64,000 nucleotides of DNA from Actinoplanes solisilvae (GTDB taxonomy: Bacteria > Actinomycetota > Actinomycetes > Mycobacteriales > Micromonosporaceae): positions 186,001 to 250,000 of the forward strand of contig NZ_RJAC01000004.1 of the NCBI RefSeq assembly GCF_003999975.1, given 5' to 3'. Below the pieces are notes generated by a model, which was not told the origin of the DNA, searched no databases, and worked only from the letters and a program-made list of their open reading frames with translations. Below, piece by piece: positions 31,717 to 39,554 of this stretch (its first letter is position 1; each line of letters begins with the position of its first letter). The translations under genes and the position numbers were made by a program.

Positions 31717-31732
31717 TCATACAAACGTTCGA
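31717..31732. promoter_or_regulatory. Candidate LexA/SOS box
   Basis: TCATAC-AAAC-GTTCGA has one perfect and one 4/6 half-site of the actinobacterial LexA consensus TCGAAC-N4-GTTCGA. It is 22 bp before the 238-aa hypothetical gene, so that gene may be SOS-regulated. It could also be chance. Confidence 0.35.
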
Positions 31733-31753
31733 AGGCGTGCGGAGGGCAGGACG

Positions 31754-32470
31754 ATGGCGGGGCTGAGCACCGACGAGCTTCAAGTGATCCGGGACGGGCT
31801 GGGTGCGGGGCGTAAGCCTCGGGTGCAGTTCACCGAGGCGGCCGGCCAGATAGCCGGGCAGATCGGGCAGGTGATCGGGCTCGGCGACCCGGCCGAGTCC
31901 GACGAGTGGGTGACGGTGCGGTTCGGGCGTGACGAGCTGCCCTTCTCCCCCGGCGATCTGCAGGTGGCGCCGCGGGGCGCGGTGGCCAAGAAGGTCGCGC
32001 CGCCGCCGGTGGCCGAGGCTGCGGCCGGGCCGGCCTTCGTGCTCGATCAGCCGGCGCCGCGCGCGTCGCAGGCCGACGCGAAGCCGGCGACCGGCGAAGA
32101 TAAGGCGGCGGGCGCGCCGGCGCCGCGAAAGGGTGGGGATGACGTGACGACGGCACCTGGGCCTCGTAAGGCTGCGGGCCGGGCGGCGAAGCCGAAACCG
32201 TCGCCGTCGTTGACGGTGACGCTGGCCTACGGCGAGGGTGAGTGGACGGTGGCGGCGTCGCAGGGCGCCAAGACCCTCGCGAAGCCCTATGTGATCCGTC
32301 CGGCCGAGGCGCTGCGCATGGTGCAACTGGTCGACGTGCCCGGCGTGCAGGAGGCGGTCGAGCACATTCTGTCCGCCGAGCGCGCCGACGCCGAGGAGCA
32401 GGCGGCCCGGCTGCGCGCCGAGCTGGCCGAGGTCGAGGCGCGCCTGGCCGAGCTGGGCGAGACGGCTTAG
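31754..32470 (+). CDS. Hypothetical protein with C-terminal coiled coil
   Basis: A 238-aa protein I do not recognise. Residues 1-75 form a small domain (STDELQVIRDGLGAGRKPRV, then DEWVTVRFGRDELPFSPGDL). An Ala/Pro/Lys-rich linker (about 75-145) leads to a second small domain (LTVTLAYGEGEWTVAASQGA, KTLAKPYVIRPAEALRMVQL), and the end is a strong coiled coil (EEQAARLRAELAEVEARLAEL). No signal peptide or membrane segment. It is alone on the plus strand, possibly under a LexA-like box, and abuts the acyltransferase tail to tail with no gap. Confidence 0.7.
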   Translation: MAGLSTDELQVIRDGLGAGRKPRVQFTEAAGQIAGQIGQVIGLGDPAESDEWVTVRFGRDELPFSPGDLQVAPRGAVAKKVAPPPVAEAAAGPAFVLDQPAPRASQADAKPATGEDKAAGAPAPRKGGDDVTTAPGPRKAAGRAAKPKPSPSLTVTLAYGEGEWTVAASQGAKTLAKPYVIRPAEALRMVQLVDVPGVQEAVEHILSAERADAEEQAARLRAELAEVEARLAELGETA

Positions 32471-33253
32471 TTACGGCTGGGTGACCCGGGGCCGGCGCGG
32501 CCGCATTCGGGACGGGTCCGCTGTGCGGGTCACGTCGATGAAGTGCGGCAGCTCCGGCTCGTCGGGGCGCAGCGGCACGAGCGTGTCGTGGATGCCGTCC
32601 ATGATGAGCCGGGTGGCCTGCATGGCTTGGGCGCCGGCGGTGCCGCTCACGCCGGTCAGGTCGATCGGCGCGCCGAAGCGCACGTGCACGACCGGGCGGC
32701 GCAGCACGGCTCTGGCCAGTGAGCGCAGCAGGTGTTTCGGCGTCTCGTAGGGCAGCACGGCGTGGGCTCCCCACTGGGCGACGGGCAGCACGGGCGCGCC
32801 GGAGAGGGCGGCCATGCGGGCGACGCCGGTCTTGCCGCGTTCGGGCCACATCCACGGGTCCAGACCGATGCGGCCCTCGGGGTAGACGAGAACGAGTGCC
32901 CCGTCCTTGAGGGCGCGGGCGGCGGCGGGCAGGGCGTCGGCGACGTGCGCGGTGTTGCGGTCGACGCGGATGTGCCCGGCGGCGCGCATGGCCGCCCCGG
33001 CGACGGGGGCGTCGAAGATGCCGCCGGTGGCCAGGAAGCGCGGGGCGATGCGGGCCTTGTGGCAGGCGGCGGTCATCACGATCGGGTCGAACGGGCTGAC
33101 GTGGTTGGCCGCGAGGATCAGCGGGCCGCGGCGCAGGCCGGCCGGGATGTCGCCGGAGACGCGCAGACGGCACAGCGGGAACACGATGATGCGGGCGAGC
33201 GCGAGCATGAACCGCCACATGAGCGGGGTTCGCGTAACGGGGATGGTGTCCAT
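32471..33253 (-). CDS. 1-acylglycerol-3-phosphate O-acyltransferase (PlsC-like)
   Basis: A 260-aa membrane-associated acyltransferase. The catalytic NHx4D motif is AANHVSPFDPIV, with the conserved VYPEGRI block and the VRVDRNT segment between them. An N-terminal hydrophobic helix (MLALARIIVFPLCRLRV) would hold it at the membrane. Such enzymes acylate lysophosphatidic acid in phospholipid synthesis; substrate choice is not shown. It is 25 nt downstream of the metal exporter gene, so read-through is possible. Confidence 0.88.
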   Translation of the reverse strand: MDTIPVTRTPLMWRFMLALARIIVFPLCRLRVSGDIPAGLRRGPLILAANHVSPFDPIVMTAACHKARIAPRFLATGGIFDAPVAGAAMRAAGHIRVDRNTAHVADALPAAARALKDGALVLVYPEGRIGLDPWMWPERGKTGVARMAALSGAPVLPVAQWGAHAVLPYETPKHLLRSLARAVLRRPVVHVRFGAPIDLTGVSGTAGAQAMQATRLIMDGIHDTLVPLRPDEPELPHFIDVTRTADPSRMRPRRPRVTQP

Positions 33254-33278
33254 GAGGCCGCCAATAATCGCATGGCCC

Positions 33279-33938
33279 TCAATCGTCGCAGCAGCCGTCC
33301 ACGCAGCCGTTCTTCGCCGCCGGGACGGCCGGCGTGCAGCAGGTGTCGCCGCGCCAGGCTTCGCGGCCCTCTTTGACGGCGACGGCGGCGATGACCAGGG
33401 CGGCGATCGGGTCGGCCCAGGACCAGCCGAACAGGCTGTTCAACGCCAGCCCCACCAGCAGGACCCCGGAGAGGTACGTGCACAGCAGGGTCTGCTTCGA
33501 GTCGGCGACCGCGGTGCGCGATCCGAGTTCGCGGCCGGCGCGGCGTTGCGCGTAGGACAGTCCCGGCATGACGGCGAGCGACACCGCGGCGAGCACGAGA
33601 CCGACGCTGGAGTGTTCGGCGTCGGCGCCGCCGGCCAGGGCCCGTACGGATTCGACGCTGACGTAGGCGGCCAGGGCGAAGAACGACACGGCGATGACGC
33701 GCAGCGCGGTGCGTTCGCGGGCCTGCGGGTCGGGCCCGGTGAACTGCCAGGCGACCGCGGCCGCCGACGAGACCTCGATGACCGAGTCGAGGCCGAACCC
33801 GATCAGGGCGGTCGACCCGGCCGCCGTGCCCGCGCTGATCGCGACGACCGCTTCGATCACGTTGTAGGTGATGGTCGCGGCCACCAGCAGCCGGATCCGC
33901 TGTGTGAGGACCGTACGGCGGGTGGCCGGCAACGTCAT
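33279..33938 (-). CDS. Cation diffusion facilitator, probable Cd/Zn exporter
   Basis: A 219-aa CDF-type transporter with about six membrane helices (helix 2 region AAGSTALIGFGLDSVIEV; helix 5 region ALNSLFGWSWADPIAALVIA). The metal-binding Asp residues appear in GFGLDSVIE and SWADPIAAL. It lacks the large cytosolic C-terminal domain of usual CDFs and instead ends in a Cys-rich tail (DTCCTPAVP, NGCVDGCCDD), possibly a metal-capturing end. Translation starts at ATG 33938, overlapping the ArsR-type gene (TGATG). The pair forms a metal-responsive operon. Confidence 0.88.
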   Translation of the reverse strand: MTLPATRRTVLTQRIRLLVAATITYNVIEAVVAISAGTAAGSTALIGFGLDSVIEVSSAAAVAWQFTGPDPQARERTALRVIAVSFFALAAYVSVESVRALAGGADAEHSSVGLVLAAVSLAVMPGLSYAQRRAGRELGSRTAVADSKQTLLCTYLSGVLLVGLALNSLFGWSWADPIAALVIAAVAVKEGREAWRGDTCCTPAVPAAKNGCVDGCCDD

Positions 33939-34267
33939 CAGCAGCAGCCTTTCGCGTCCGAGTCGGGACAGGCGGCCGGGTCGACCGCCAGGACCAGCCC
34001 GAGCAGGTCGCCCAGCGCGTGCCCGATCCGGGTGTCGGCCAGCTCGTAGCGGGTGCGCCGCCCCTCGGGCGCGGCCACGACCAGGCCGCACCCGCGCAGG
34101 CAGGCGAGATGGTTCGACAGGTTCTGCCGGGTCACGCCGAGCAGGGTCGCCAGTTCGGCCGGATAACCGGGTGCGTCCCGCAGCGCCAGCAGCAGCCGAG
34201 CCCGGGTCGGGTCGGACAGTGCGTGCCCGAACCGCGCGAGGACCTGCCCGTGCGTCAACGTCTCCAC
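33938..34267 (-). CDS. cmtR: CmtR-like ArsR/SmtB metal repressor (Cd/Pb)
   Basis: A 109-aa winged-helix repressor. The recognition helix GVTRQNLSNHLACLRGCGLV carries the two cysteines that bind Cd/Pb in mycobacterial CmtR (its Cys57 and Cys61), and the C-terminus has further cysteines (DPAACPDSDAKGCC) corresponding to Cys102. The remainder (YPAELATLLGVT, APEGRRTRYELAD) also fits CmtR. Metal binding releases DNA and induces the exporter. The GTG start is 11 bp after the operator dyad, so the mRNA may be leaderless. Confidence 0.88.
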   Translation of the reverse strand: METLTHGQVLARFGHALSDPTRARLLLALRDAPGYPAELATLLGVTRQNLSNHLACLRGCGLVVAAPEGRRTRYELADTRIGHALGDLLGLVLAVDPAACPDSDAKGCC

Positions 34268-34277
34268 CCCGGCGACA

Positions 34278-34295
34278 GTACAGCGAATCCTGTAC
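34278..34295. promoter_or_regulatory. Inverted repeat, probable CmtR operator
   Basis: GTACAG-cgaatc-CTGTAC is a perfect 6-bp inverted repeat immediately before the cmtR-like gene, in the promoter position. It is the likely autoregulatory operator of the cmtR-CDF operon. Confidence 0.6.
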
Positions 34296-34312
34296 CGACA
34301 GAAGGCCCGGTT

Positions 34313-35164
34313 CTAGGCGGGCAAACCCGACTCGGCGACGGTGAGCCAGTGGTCGACGGCGGTGGCGTCGTGGTGGCGGATGGACCAGTCGACCAGGCGC
34401 AAGCTCATGTGGGCCCAGTACGTGTCGCGGGAGCGTGGGGTCAGGGCGGCCAGGCGGCGATCGATCGGCGCGAGCAGGGACTCGTCGCGGCCGGTCAGCA
34501 TGAACCGCAGCGTGACCAGGTCGAAGTAGCGGTCGCCGCGGATGGCGCCGTCCCAGTCGATCAGGCCGGTGACGCGGCCGCCGTCGACGAGCACGTTGCC
34601 GGGGTGGAAATCCATGTGGACCAGGTCGTCGCCGATCATCGCCGACCCGCTCGCGCCGACGGCATGGACGCGTTCGAGCAGGGCGGCGCTGCGCGGGCTG
34701 TACTCGGCCAGCGGGGCGTGCAGGCAGAACCCGGGCCCGTCGGAGGTCAGGTAGAGGTCGGCGGGTTTCGGGGCGGGGTCGTCGGCCAGCAGCCCGGCGA
34801 GACGGTCGTTGAGGGCGAGCATCTGCCGTACGAGGTGGGCGTCGACGGTCTCGGGCGGCGCGCCGGGCAGCCGTTGCTGGACGATGACGCGGGCCCCGTC
34901 GACGTGGGCGGCCAGCTCGTGGCGGGCGGTCGGCACCCCGGCCTGGCGGGCCCGGTCGACCAGCCGGCCACTGCGGGAGCGGCCCTCGGTCAGCACCGAA
35001 CGGCGCCCGTCGGGCCAGCGCACGTAGGCGGCGCCCACTTCCCCGCCCGGGGCCGGGCCCTCCAGTTCGAGCCGCACCCCGGTGATCTCGGCGATGCGGT
35101 CGATGACCGGCAATGCGTCCAGACGGGCCGTGCGCGGCCAGGCACGGTCGACTGCTTCGGTCAC
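34313..35164 (-). CDS. Aminoglycoside phosphotransferase (APH)-family kinase
   Basis: A 283-aa protein-kinase-like phosphotransferase. The catalytic loop is LVHMDFHPGNVLVDGG (HxDxxxxN), followed by the metal-binding LIDWDGAIRGDRYFDL. The N-lobe (GEVGAAYVRWPDGRRSVL) is present. Many family members phosphorylate drugs, choline or other small molecules, so antibiotic resistance cannot be claimed. It stands alone; the neighbouring minus-strand gene upstream is a remnant. Confidence 0.87.
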   Translation of the reverse strand: MTEAVDRAWPRTARLDALPVIDRIAEITGVRLELEGPAPGGEVGAAYVRWPDGRRSVLTEGRSRSGRLVDRARQAGVPTARHELAAHVDGARVIVQQRLPGAPPETVDAHLVRQMLALNDRLAGLLADDPAPKPADLYLTSDGPGFCLHAPLAEYSPRSAALLERVHAVGASGSAMIGDDLVHMDFHPGNVLVDGGRVTGLIDWDGAIRGDRYFDLVTLRFMLTGRDESLLAPIDRRLAALTPRSRDTYWAHMSLRLVDWSIRHHDATAVDHWLTVAESGLPA

Positions 35165-35214
35165 CTCGGCCCCCGCCCCCTAGCGCCTGGAACGCTCGAG
35201 TTTAGTCCCCGCCG

Positions 35215-35536
35215 TCACCCGTTGGTGTCACCCATCGGACTCAGTGCCTGTTCGACGCGGCGGGCCAGTTCGTCCTCGCTCATCCCCGGTGCGACATCGA
35301 TCGTGGCTCGCCCGCAGCCGCGCAGCCGGTCGGTGAACAGCCGGTCGCGTTCGAGCAGGTTGGCCAGGGCCCGCGGCGGGTCGCTGGTGCGCCCGGCGAT
35401 CAGCCACGTCGAGCCGCGCCGCTCGAACGCCATCCTGCGGAATTCGGGGGTCGGCAACAGCCAGACCGCTTTCGCGTACGCCGGCGCCGCTGCCTCCCCC
35501 GATCCAGTAGACGTCGTGCAGGTCCAAAACTGTCAC
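35215..35536 (-). pseudogene. P-loop kinase-like gene with internal deletion and frameshift
   Basis: GTG 35536 starts VTVLDLHDVYWIGGGSGAG, which is the beginning of a Walker A (P-loop) that is cut before the GKS. The following sequence, in a shifted frame, reads AKAVWLLPTPEFRRMAFERR, then STWLIAGRTSDPPRALAN and LLERDRLFTDRL and ends at 35215. In intact relatives these parts are separated by well over 100 residues (whole gene about 250 aa). The length (322 bp) is not a multiple of three. A deletion between P-loop and C-terminal part has therefore destroyed the gene. Confidence 0.7.
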
Positions 35537-35558
35537 ACCCCCGGAGGACGATGCTGCC

Positions 35559-35996
35559 ATGACGATCCCCGCACGACTGTCGGTCGTGACCCTCGGCGCC
35601 CGCGACGTCGGTGTCCTGCGCGCGTTCTACCGGTCGCTGGGCTGGCCCGAGGTCCCCGGCAGCGACGACTCCTGGTCCGGTTTCCTGCTCGGCGGGGTGC
35701 TGCTGGCCGTGTTCCCGCTCGACGAGCTCGCTCTCGAGGCGGTGCCCGGCCCGTCCGGGCCGCCGGGCGCGTGGTCGGGGACGACGCTGGCCTGCAACGT
35801 CGACAGCCGCGACCAGGTCGACACGGCGTTCGACGCGGCGGTGGCCGCCGGGGCGCGGGTGGTGGCGTCCCCGGTGGACAGAGAGTGGGGTGGCCGCTCG
35901 GGCTACGTCGCCGACCCCGAGGGCAACCGGTGGGAGATCGCCTGGGCCGGTACCGCCCGCTTCGACGAACGCGGCGCCCTGCTCAGTTTCGGCTGA
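35559..35996 (+). CDS. VOC (glyoxalase-like) protein
   Basis: A 145-aa single VOC module: LSVVTLGARDVGVLRAFYRS, GWPEVPGSDDSWSGFLLGGV and the closing GYVADPEGNRWEIAWA. This is the size and layout of glyoxalase/bleomycin-resistance-like proteins; the substrate is unknown. It diverges from the pseudogene remnant 22 bp away. ATG 35559 has a GGAGG ribosome site. Confidence 0.88.
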   Translation: MTIPARLSVVTLGARDVGVLRAFYRSLGWPEVPGSDDSWSGFLLGGVLLAVFPLDELALEAVPGPSGPPGAWSGTTLACNVDSRDQVDTAFDAAVAAGARVVASPVDREWGGRSGYVADPEGNRWEIAWAGTARFDERGALLSFG

Positions 35997-36324
35997 CTCC
36001 GTCCACTGTGTCGCCGGGGCTGGGGTGGCATACGTGCGGCTCGAACCGATGACCGGGGACCAGTTCGCCGCCTACCGGCAGGTCGCAGGAATGCGGTTCG
36101 TCGGTGCGTGCGGCGGGGAGCGTGAGACTCGGCACAGAGCGGTGGCCGGTGGCGGGCACGGCCGGCACGGGGGCCGTTCAATATCGCTGAGGGCGCCGCC
36201 GACGCGGGGCTCGGGAGCGCGGGTGCGGCTGGGTGCGTGGACGCTTGGTGGCGCGGGGGCGGCTGGTGCGCGGGGGCTCGGTGGCGGCCGAGCCGTCGCG
36301 CCGGAGGGCCGGCGGGCTAGCGGG
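35997..36324. other. Gene-poor stretch with low-complexity G/C repeats
   Basis: Apart from the short GNAT-like fragment at 36034-36093, this 328-bp stretch has no credible gene. The right half is purine-skewed and repetitive (GCGGGGGC runs; CGGGCTAG twice at about 36315-36330), which looks like unselected sequence between a plus-strand and a minus-strand gene end. Confidence 0.6.
36034..36093 (+). pseudogene. GNAT N-terminal fragment
   Basis: GTG 36034 encodes VRLEPMTGDQFAAYRQVA, the opening of a GNAT-family gene ('MRLEPMTxxQFxxYR' type). The homology stops within about 20 codons and no acetyl-CoA motif follows. It is most likely the scar of a deleted gene. Confidence 0.5.
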
Positions 36325-36888
36325 CTAGCGGGTGCGGTGCGGGCCGTTGCGGGGTGGTGGGGTGCCGCGCTGGCGCAGGTAGGCCAGGACGGCTTCGCGG
36401 GTGGTGCGGACGCCGAACAGTGCGCGGGCCTCGGCGATGCGGCGGTTGGCGGTGCGCAGGGACAGGAACTCGGCGGCCGCCGCTGCGGCGATCGTGTCGC
36501 CGGCGGCGAGACGGTCGAGCAGGGCGCGTTGTTCGGGGATGAGGTCGGCCACCGCGTTGCCGCCGGCGGCCGGTTCGGTGATGCCCTGGTGGACCGGGCC
36601 GAGGCGGGCCAGGTCGTCGACCAGGGCCCTTCCCAGCGGGGACTCGGTGTCGCAGACGGCGACGATGCCGGCGCCGCGGGCGGCGGCCAGGACCGCCAGT
36701 TGCAGGGTGTCGGGGTCGATGATGCGCCCGTGCAGGACCAGGCGGCTGCCGGTCACGTCCCAGGCGGGGTCGGGCAGGGCGAACCCGTCGCGGGCCACCC
36801 AGCCGTCGCGGGTGAGGCGGCGCAGCACGGTGTCGGCGTCGCCGTGGTTGGCGACGACGTGTCGGGGAGCGTCGGGCTGTCTGGTCAC
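36325..36888 (-). CDS. LuxR-type HTH protein paired with the LAL regulator
   Basis: A 187-aa protein. The C-terminal 60 residues (LIPEQRALLDRLAAGDTIAA, AAAEFLSLRTANRRIAEARA, then LFGVRTTREAVLAYL) form a LuxR/GerE-type helix-turn-helix. The first 110 residues resemble a degenerate receiver-like alpha/beta domain (ADTVLRRLTRDGWV, IIDPDTLQLAVLAAARG) without a clear phospho-acceptor Asp. The GTG start overlaps the LAL stop (GTGA), so the two regulators are translated together. Confidence 0.8.
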   Translation of the reverse strand: MTRQPDAPRHVVANHGDADTVLRRLTRDGWVARDGFALPDPAWDVTGSRLVLHGRIIDPDTLQLAVLAAARGAGIVAVCDTESPLGRALVDDLARLGPVHQGITEPAAGGNAVADLIPEQRALLDRLAAGDTIAAAAAAEFLSLRTANRRIAEARALFGVRTTREAVLAYLRQRGTPPPRNGPHRTR

Positions 36889-39365
36889 CGGCCATCCTTG
36901 AACGTGTCAGACGGGTCGGGATGCGGGGGTTCGTTGGCGAAGGCCAGGGCGGCGGCTTCCGTTCGGGTTCGGGCGCCGAGCTTGCGCATGCCGGCGCGGA
37001 TGTGGGTGTCGACCGTCTCGGCGGAGATGCCGAGCTGGCCGGCGATGCGGCGGGTGGGTTCGCCGGCGGCGACCAGCCGCAGGACGTCGGTCTCGCGGCG
37101 GGTGAGCTGGTCACCCGAGCGGGGGCTGCGGGTGTCGCGGTGCACGTGGTGGCGTCGCAAACCGCGGCGGGCCCGCCCGGCCAGCACGGTCAGCCCGGCG
37201 GCGTCGGCCAGTTGTTCCGCGGACAGCAGCGCGGCGACGGCGCGGGACGGATCGGTGTCGGTCACCCCGGCGGCGAGCAGGCAGCGGATCCGCTCGCGCA
37301 GGGCGATGGGCCGCCAGCCGTCCGCCGCGGCGGTGAAGCCGGTCCCGGTGGCCCAGGCGGTCAGCGTACGCCGGGCGGGGGCGGGAAGCCGGCCTGGAAC
37401 CGGCTGGGCTGACAAATCCCCCAGATCGTGTGCCGCCCAGCGGGCGGTGATCGCGTGCAGGCCGGCCAGGAGCCCGCCGCTGTCATTCCGACGGGCGCGG
37501 ACGGCACGTTCGGGTTGCCCGTCGAGCCAGGCGGTCTCCTGGGCCACCCAGTCGGCGGCCGGGTGTGCCGGGGCCGCGTCGAGGTGGGCGCGGGCGGCGG
37601 CGAGCAGCCCGGTGTCGGCCTCGATCAGCGCGGCCGCCGCGGTGGCGTAGCCGCGTGCCTCGTCGGGCAGGGTGCGGTCGGTGAGGTTGGTGGCCCGCCG
37701 CAGCACCCCGTCCACGCCGTCCCACTCGGGGGTGGGATCGGTGAGCGGGTCGGCGCCGATCGAGCCGTGCAGGGCCAGGGCCCAGTCGGCGGCCGCGGTG
37801 AACCGGGTCTGCCAGCTGTAGGCCAGGTCGGTGGCGCTGTCGCGGGCGGCGGCCAGGGCCGCGTCGGCCGATTCGGCCAGCCGGCCGTCGGCGGCGAGTT
37901 GTTCGACGAGCAGCCACGCCGACCAGCGGCTGATCAGCGGATCACCGCTGCGGGCCGCTTCGGCCAGCGCGTGGTCCCAGCCGGGGTGGCGGAAGTGGGC
38001 CTGCACGGCGGCCAGCGCGGCCGCGACCCCGGGCGCCGGGTGCGGATGCCGGGCGCTGATCTTGCCGGCGAGGTCTTGGGCGGCGGCCGGGTCGGTGGCC
38101 AGTTCGGCGAGCAGCAGCACCCGGTCGCGGGCGGCCAGCACCGGCCCGGTGGCGGCGTCGGGCACCGGGCGTACCGCGGCTCGTGCCCCGGCCGGGTCGC
38201 CGGCCTGCAGCAGGGCTTCGCCGCGCAGCACGTCGGCTTCGGGTCCCAGTGGCTCGTCGGTCGTCAGGACGCGGGCAGCGGAGGCCGGGCGGCCGGTGCT
38301 CAGGGCCGCGTCGGCCGCCGCGAGCCGCACGCGGGGGTCGATCGGGGTGTCGAGTTCGCAGGCGAACAGCAGCAGGGCGGCCCGGTCGCCGCCGGTGCTG
38401 CGGTCGGCTGCCTGCAGGGCGCGGCGGTGCGCGCCGGGCAGGTCGCCGGCGGCGGCGAGGTGCCGGGCGGCTTCGGCGGGCGGGGTGAGTTCGGCCAGCC
38501 GGGCGTGCAGTTCGACGCGGGCGGGCCCGTCGAGCAGCCCGGCCGCGGTTTCGGCCACGTAGGTCGACACGGGCAGCAGAAGAGTGTCGGCGGGTGAGAG
38601 GCCGGTCGGCGGGGCCGGGGTCACCAGGCCGGCGGCGAGCAGGTCGTCGGCGCCCGGACCGAGCAGTCCGGCCGGGGCGGGCCGCCCGAGCAGTCCGAGG
38701 GCGGCCAGTGCCGTACGCGCGGGCCGGGGCAGGTCGGCCAGCGCGGTGGCGATCGCGTAGGCGACCTGGTCGATGTCGGGCCCGGCCGACGGTTTGGCCG
38801 CGGCGGCCTGCCGGGCCAGGGCTGTGATCGCCAGGGGGTTCCCGCCGGCCCGGTCGACGACGGCGGCCAGCACCGTCTCGTCGACGTGCCCGGCGCTGCG
38901 CCGGGCCAGCTCGAGCGCCCGTTGCCGGTCCAGCGGCGGCACGTTCTCCCAGGCTGTTGCCGCTGCCCGCAGCGCGGCGAGGACCTCCGGCGGGAGCCGG
39001 TGCGGGGTGCGCAGGGCGACCAGCACCCGGCAGTGGGCCGCCAGCAGGGGCAGCGCGGCCAGGGTGGCCGGGTCGGCGTATTGCAGGTCGTCGAGGACCA
39101 GCAGGCCGGCGCGCACGCGGGAGCGGACCGCTTCGGTGAGCAGGTTGACGTCGTGGGCGGGCAGCCGGGCCCGGACCGCGCGCGACAGGGCGAGCGCGGG
39201 CACGGTCTGCAGCATGCCGAGCCCGCCGCCGGTGTGTACCGGGCCGCGGGCAGCTTCGGCCAGTTCACGCAGGGCTGTGCTGCGGCCGCAGCCGGGCGGG
39301 CCGGTCAGCACGACGAGACCTGGTCGTTGCAGCATGGCGGCGGCCTGACTCAGCGCTTCCGCCAC
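36885..39365 (-). CDS. LAL-family LuxR regulator with AAA-type ATPase
   Basis: An 826-aa regulator. The N-terminal P-loop is VVLTGPPGCGRSTALREL, in which the usual Walker A Lys is replaced by Arg; Walker B is LLVLDDLQYAD. A long alpha-helical, TPR-like Ala-rich region (about 230-760) follows, and the C-terminal LuxR HTH is LTRRETDVLRLVAAGEPTRR with GISAETVDTHIRAGMRKLGA. LAL proteins are large ATP-dependent activators, often of secondary metabolism or sugar use. GTG 39365 is chosen because a GGGGAGGGG ribosome site is 6-7 bases upstream; longer frames lack one. Targets are not evident. Confidence 0.88.
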   Translation of the reverse strand: MAEALSQAAAMLQRPGLVVLTGPPGCGRSTALRELAEAARGPVHTGGGLGMLQTVPALALSRAVRARLPAHDVNLLTEAVRSRVRAGLLVLDDLQYADPATLAALPLLAAHCRVLVALRTPHRLPPEVLAALRAAATAWENVPPLDRQRALELARRSAGHVDETVLAAVVDRAGGNPLAITALARQAAAAKPSAGPDIDQVAYAIATALADLPRPARTALAALGLLGRPAPAGLLGPGADDLLAAGLVTPAPPTGLSPADTLLLPVSTYVAETAAGLLDGPARVELHARLAELTPPAEAARHLAAAGDLPGAHRRALQAADRSTGGDRAALLLFACELDTPIDPRVRLAAADAALSTGRPASAARVLTTDEPLGPEADVLRGEALLQAGDPAGARAAVRPVPDAATGPVLAARDRVLLLAELATDPAAAQDLAGKISARHPHPAPGVAAALAAVQAHFRHPGWDHALAEAARSGDPLISRWSAWLLVEQLAADGRLAESADAALAAARDSATDLAYSWQTRFTAAADWALALHGSIGADPLTDPTPEWDGVDGVLRRATNLTDRTLPDEARGYATAAAALIEADTGLLAAARAHLDAAPAHPAADWVAQETAWLDGQPERAVRARRNDSGGLLAGLHAITARWAAHDLGDLSAQPVPGRLPAPARRTLTAWATGTGFTAAADGWRPIALRERIRCLLAAGVTDTDPSRAVAALLSAEQLADAAGLTVLAGRARRGLRRHHVHRDTRSPRSGDQLTRRETDVLRLVAAGEPTRRIAGQLGISAETVDTHIRAGMRKLGARTRTEAAALAFANEPPHPDPSDTFKDGR

Positions 39366-39554
39366 CTGATCCCCTCCCCTAGCTGGTCGCTGTCTGTGTG
39401 GCACGAACCTGGGATCCCCTGCTCGTGCGCTGTCCGTAGGCTGTCGGTGCGGCGGGCGGTACTCCGAGGCCCGCCCCCGATCGTGCGGGGAGGGCTCAGT
39501 GACACCGGCCGTGGTCTGGTCATTCTCTCCGACAGTGTGCCCGGCTGACGAGTC

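Noticed and set aside
34313..35164. Calling the APH-family protein an aminoglycoside resistance gene
   Set aside because: The kinase motifs are shared with many non-resistance kinases; there is no mobile or resistance context.
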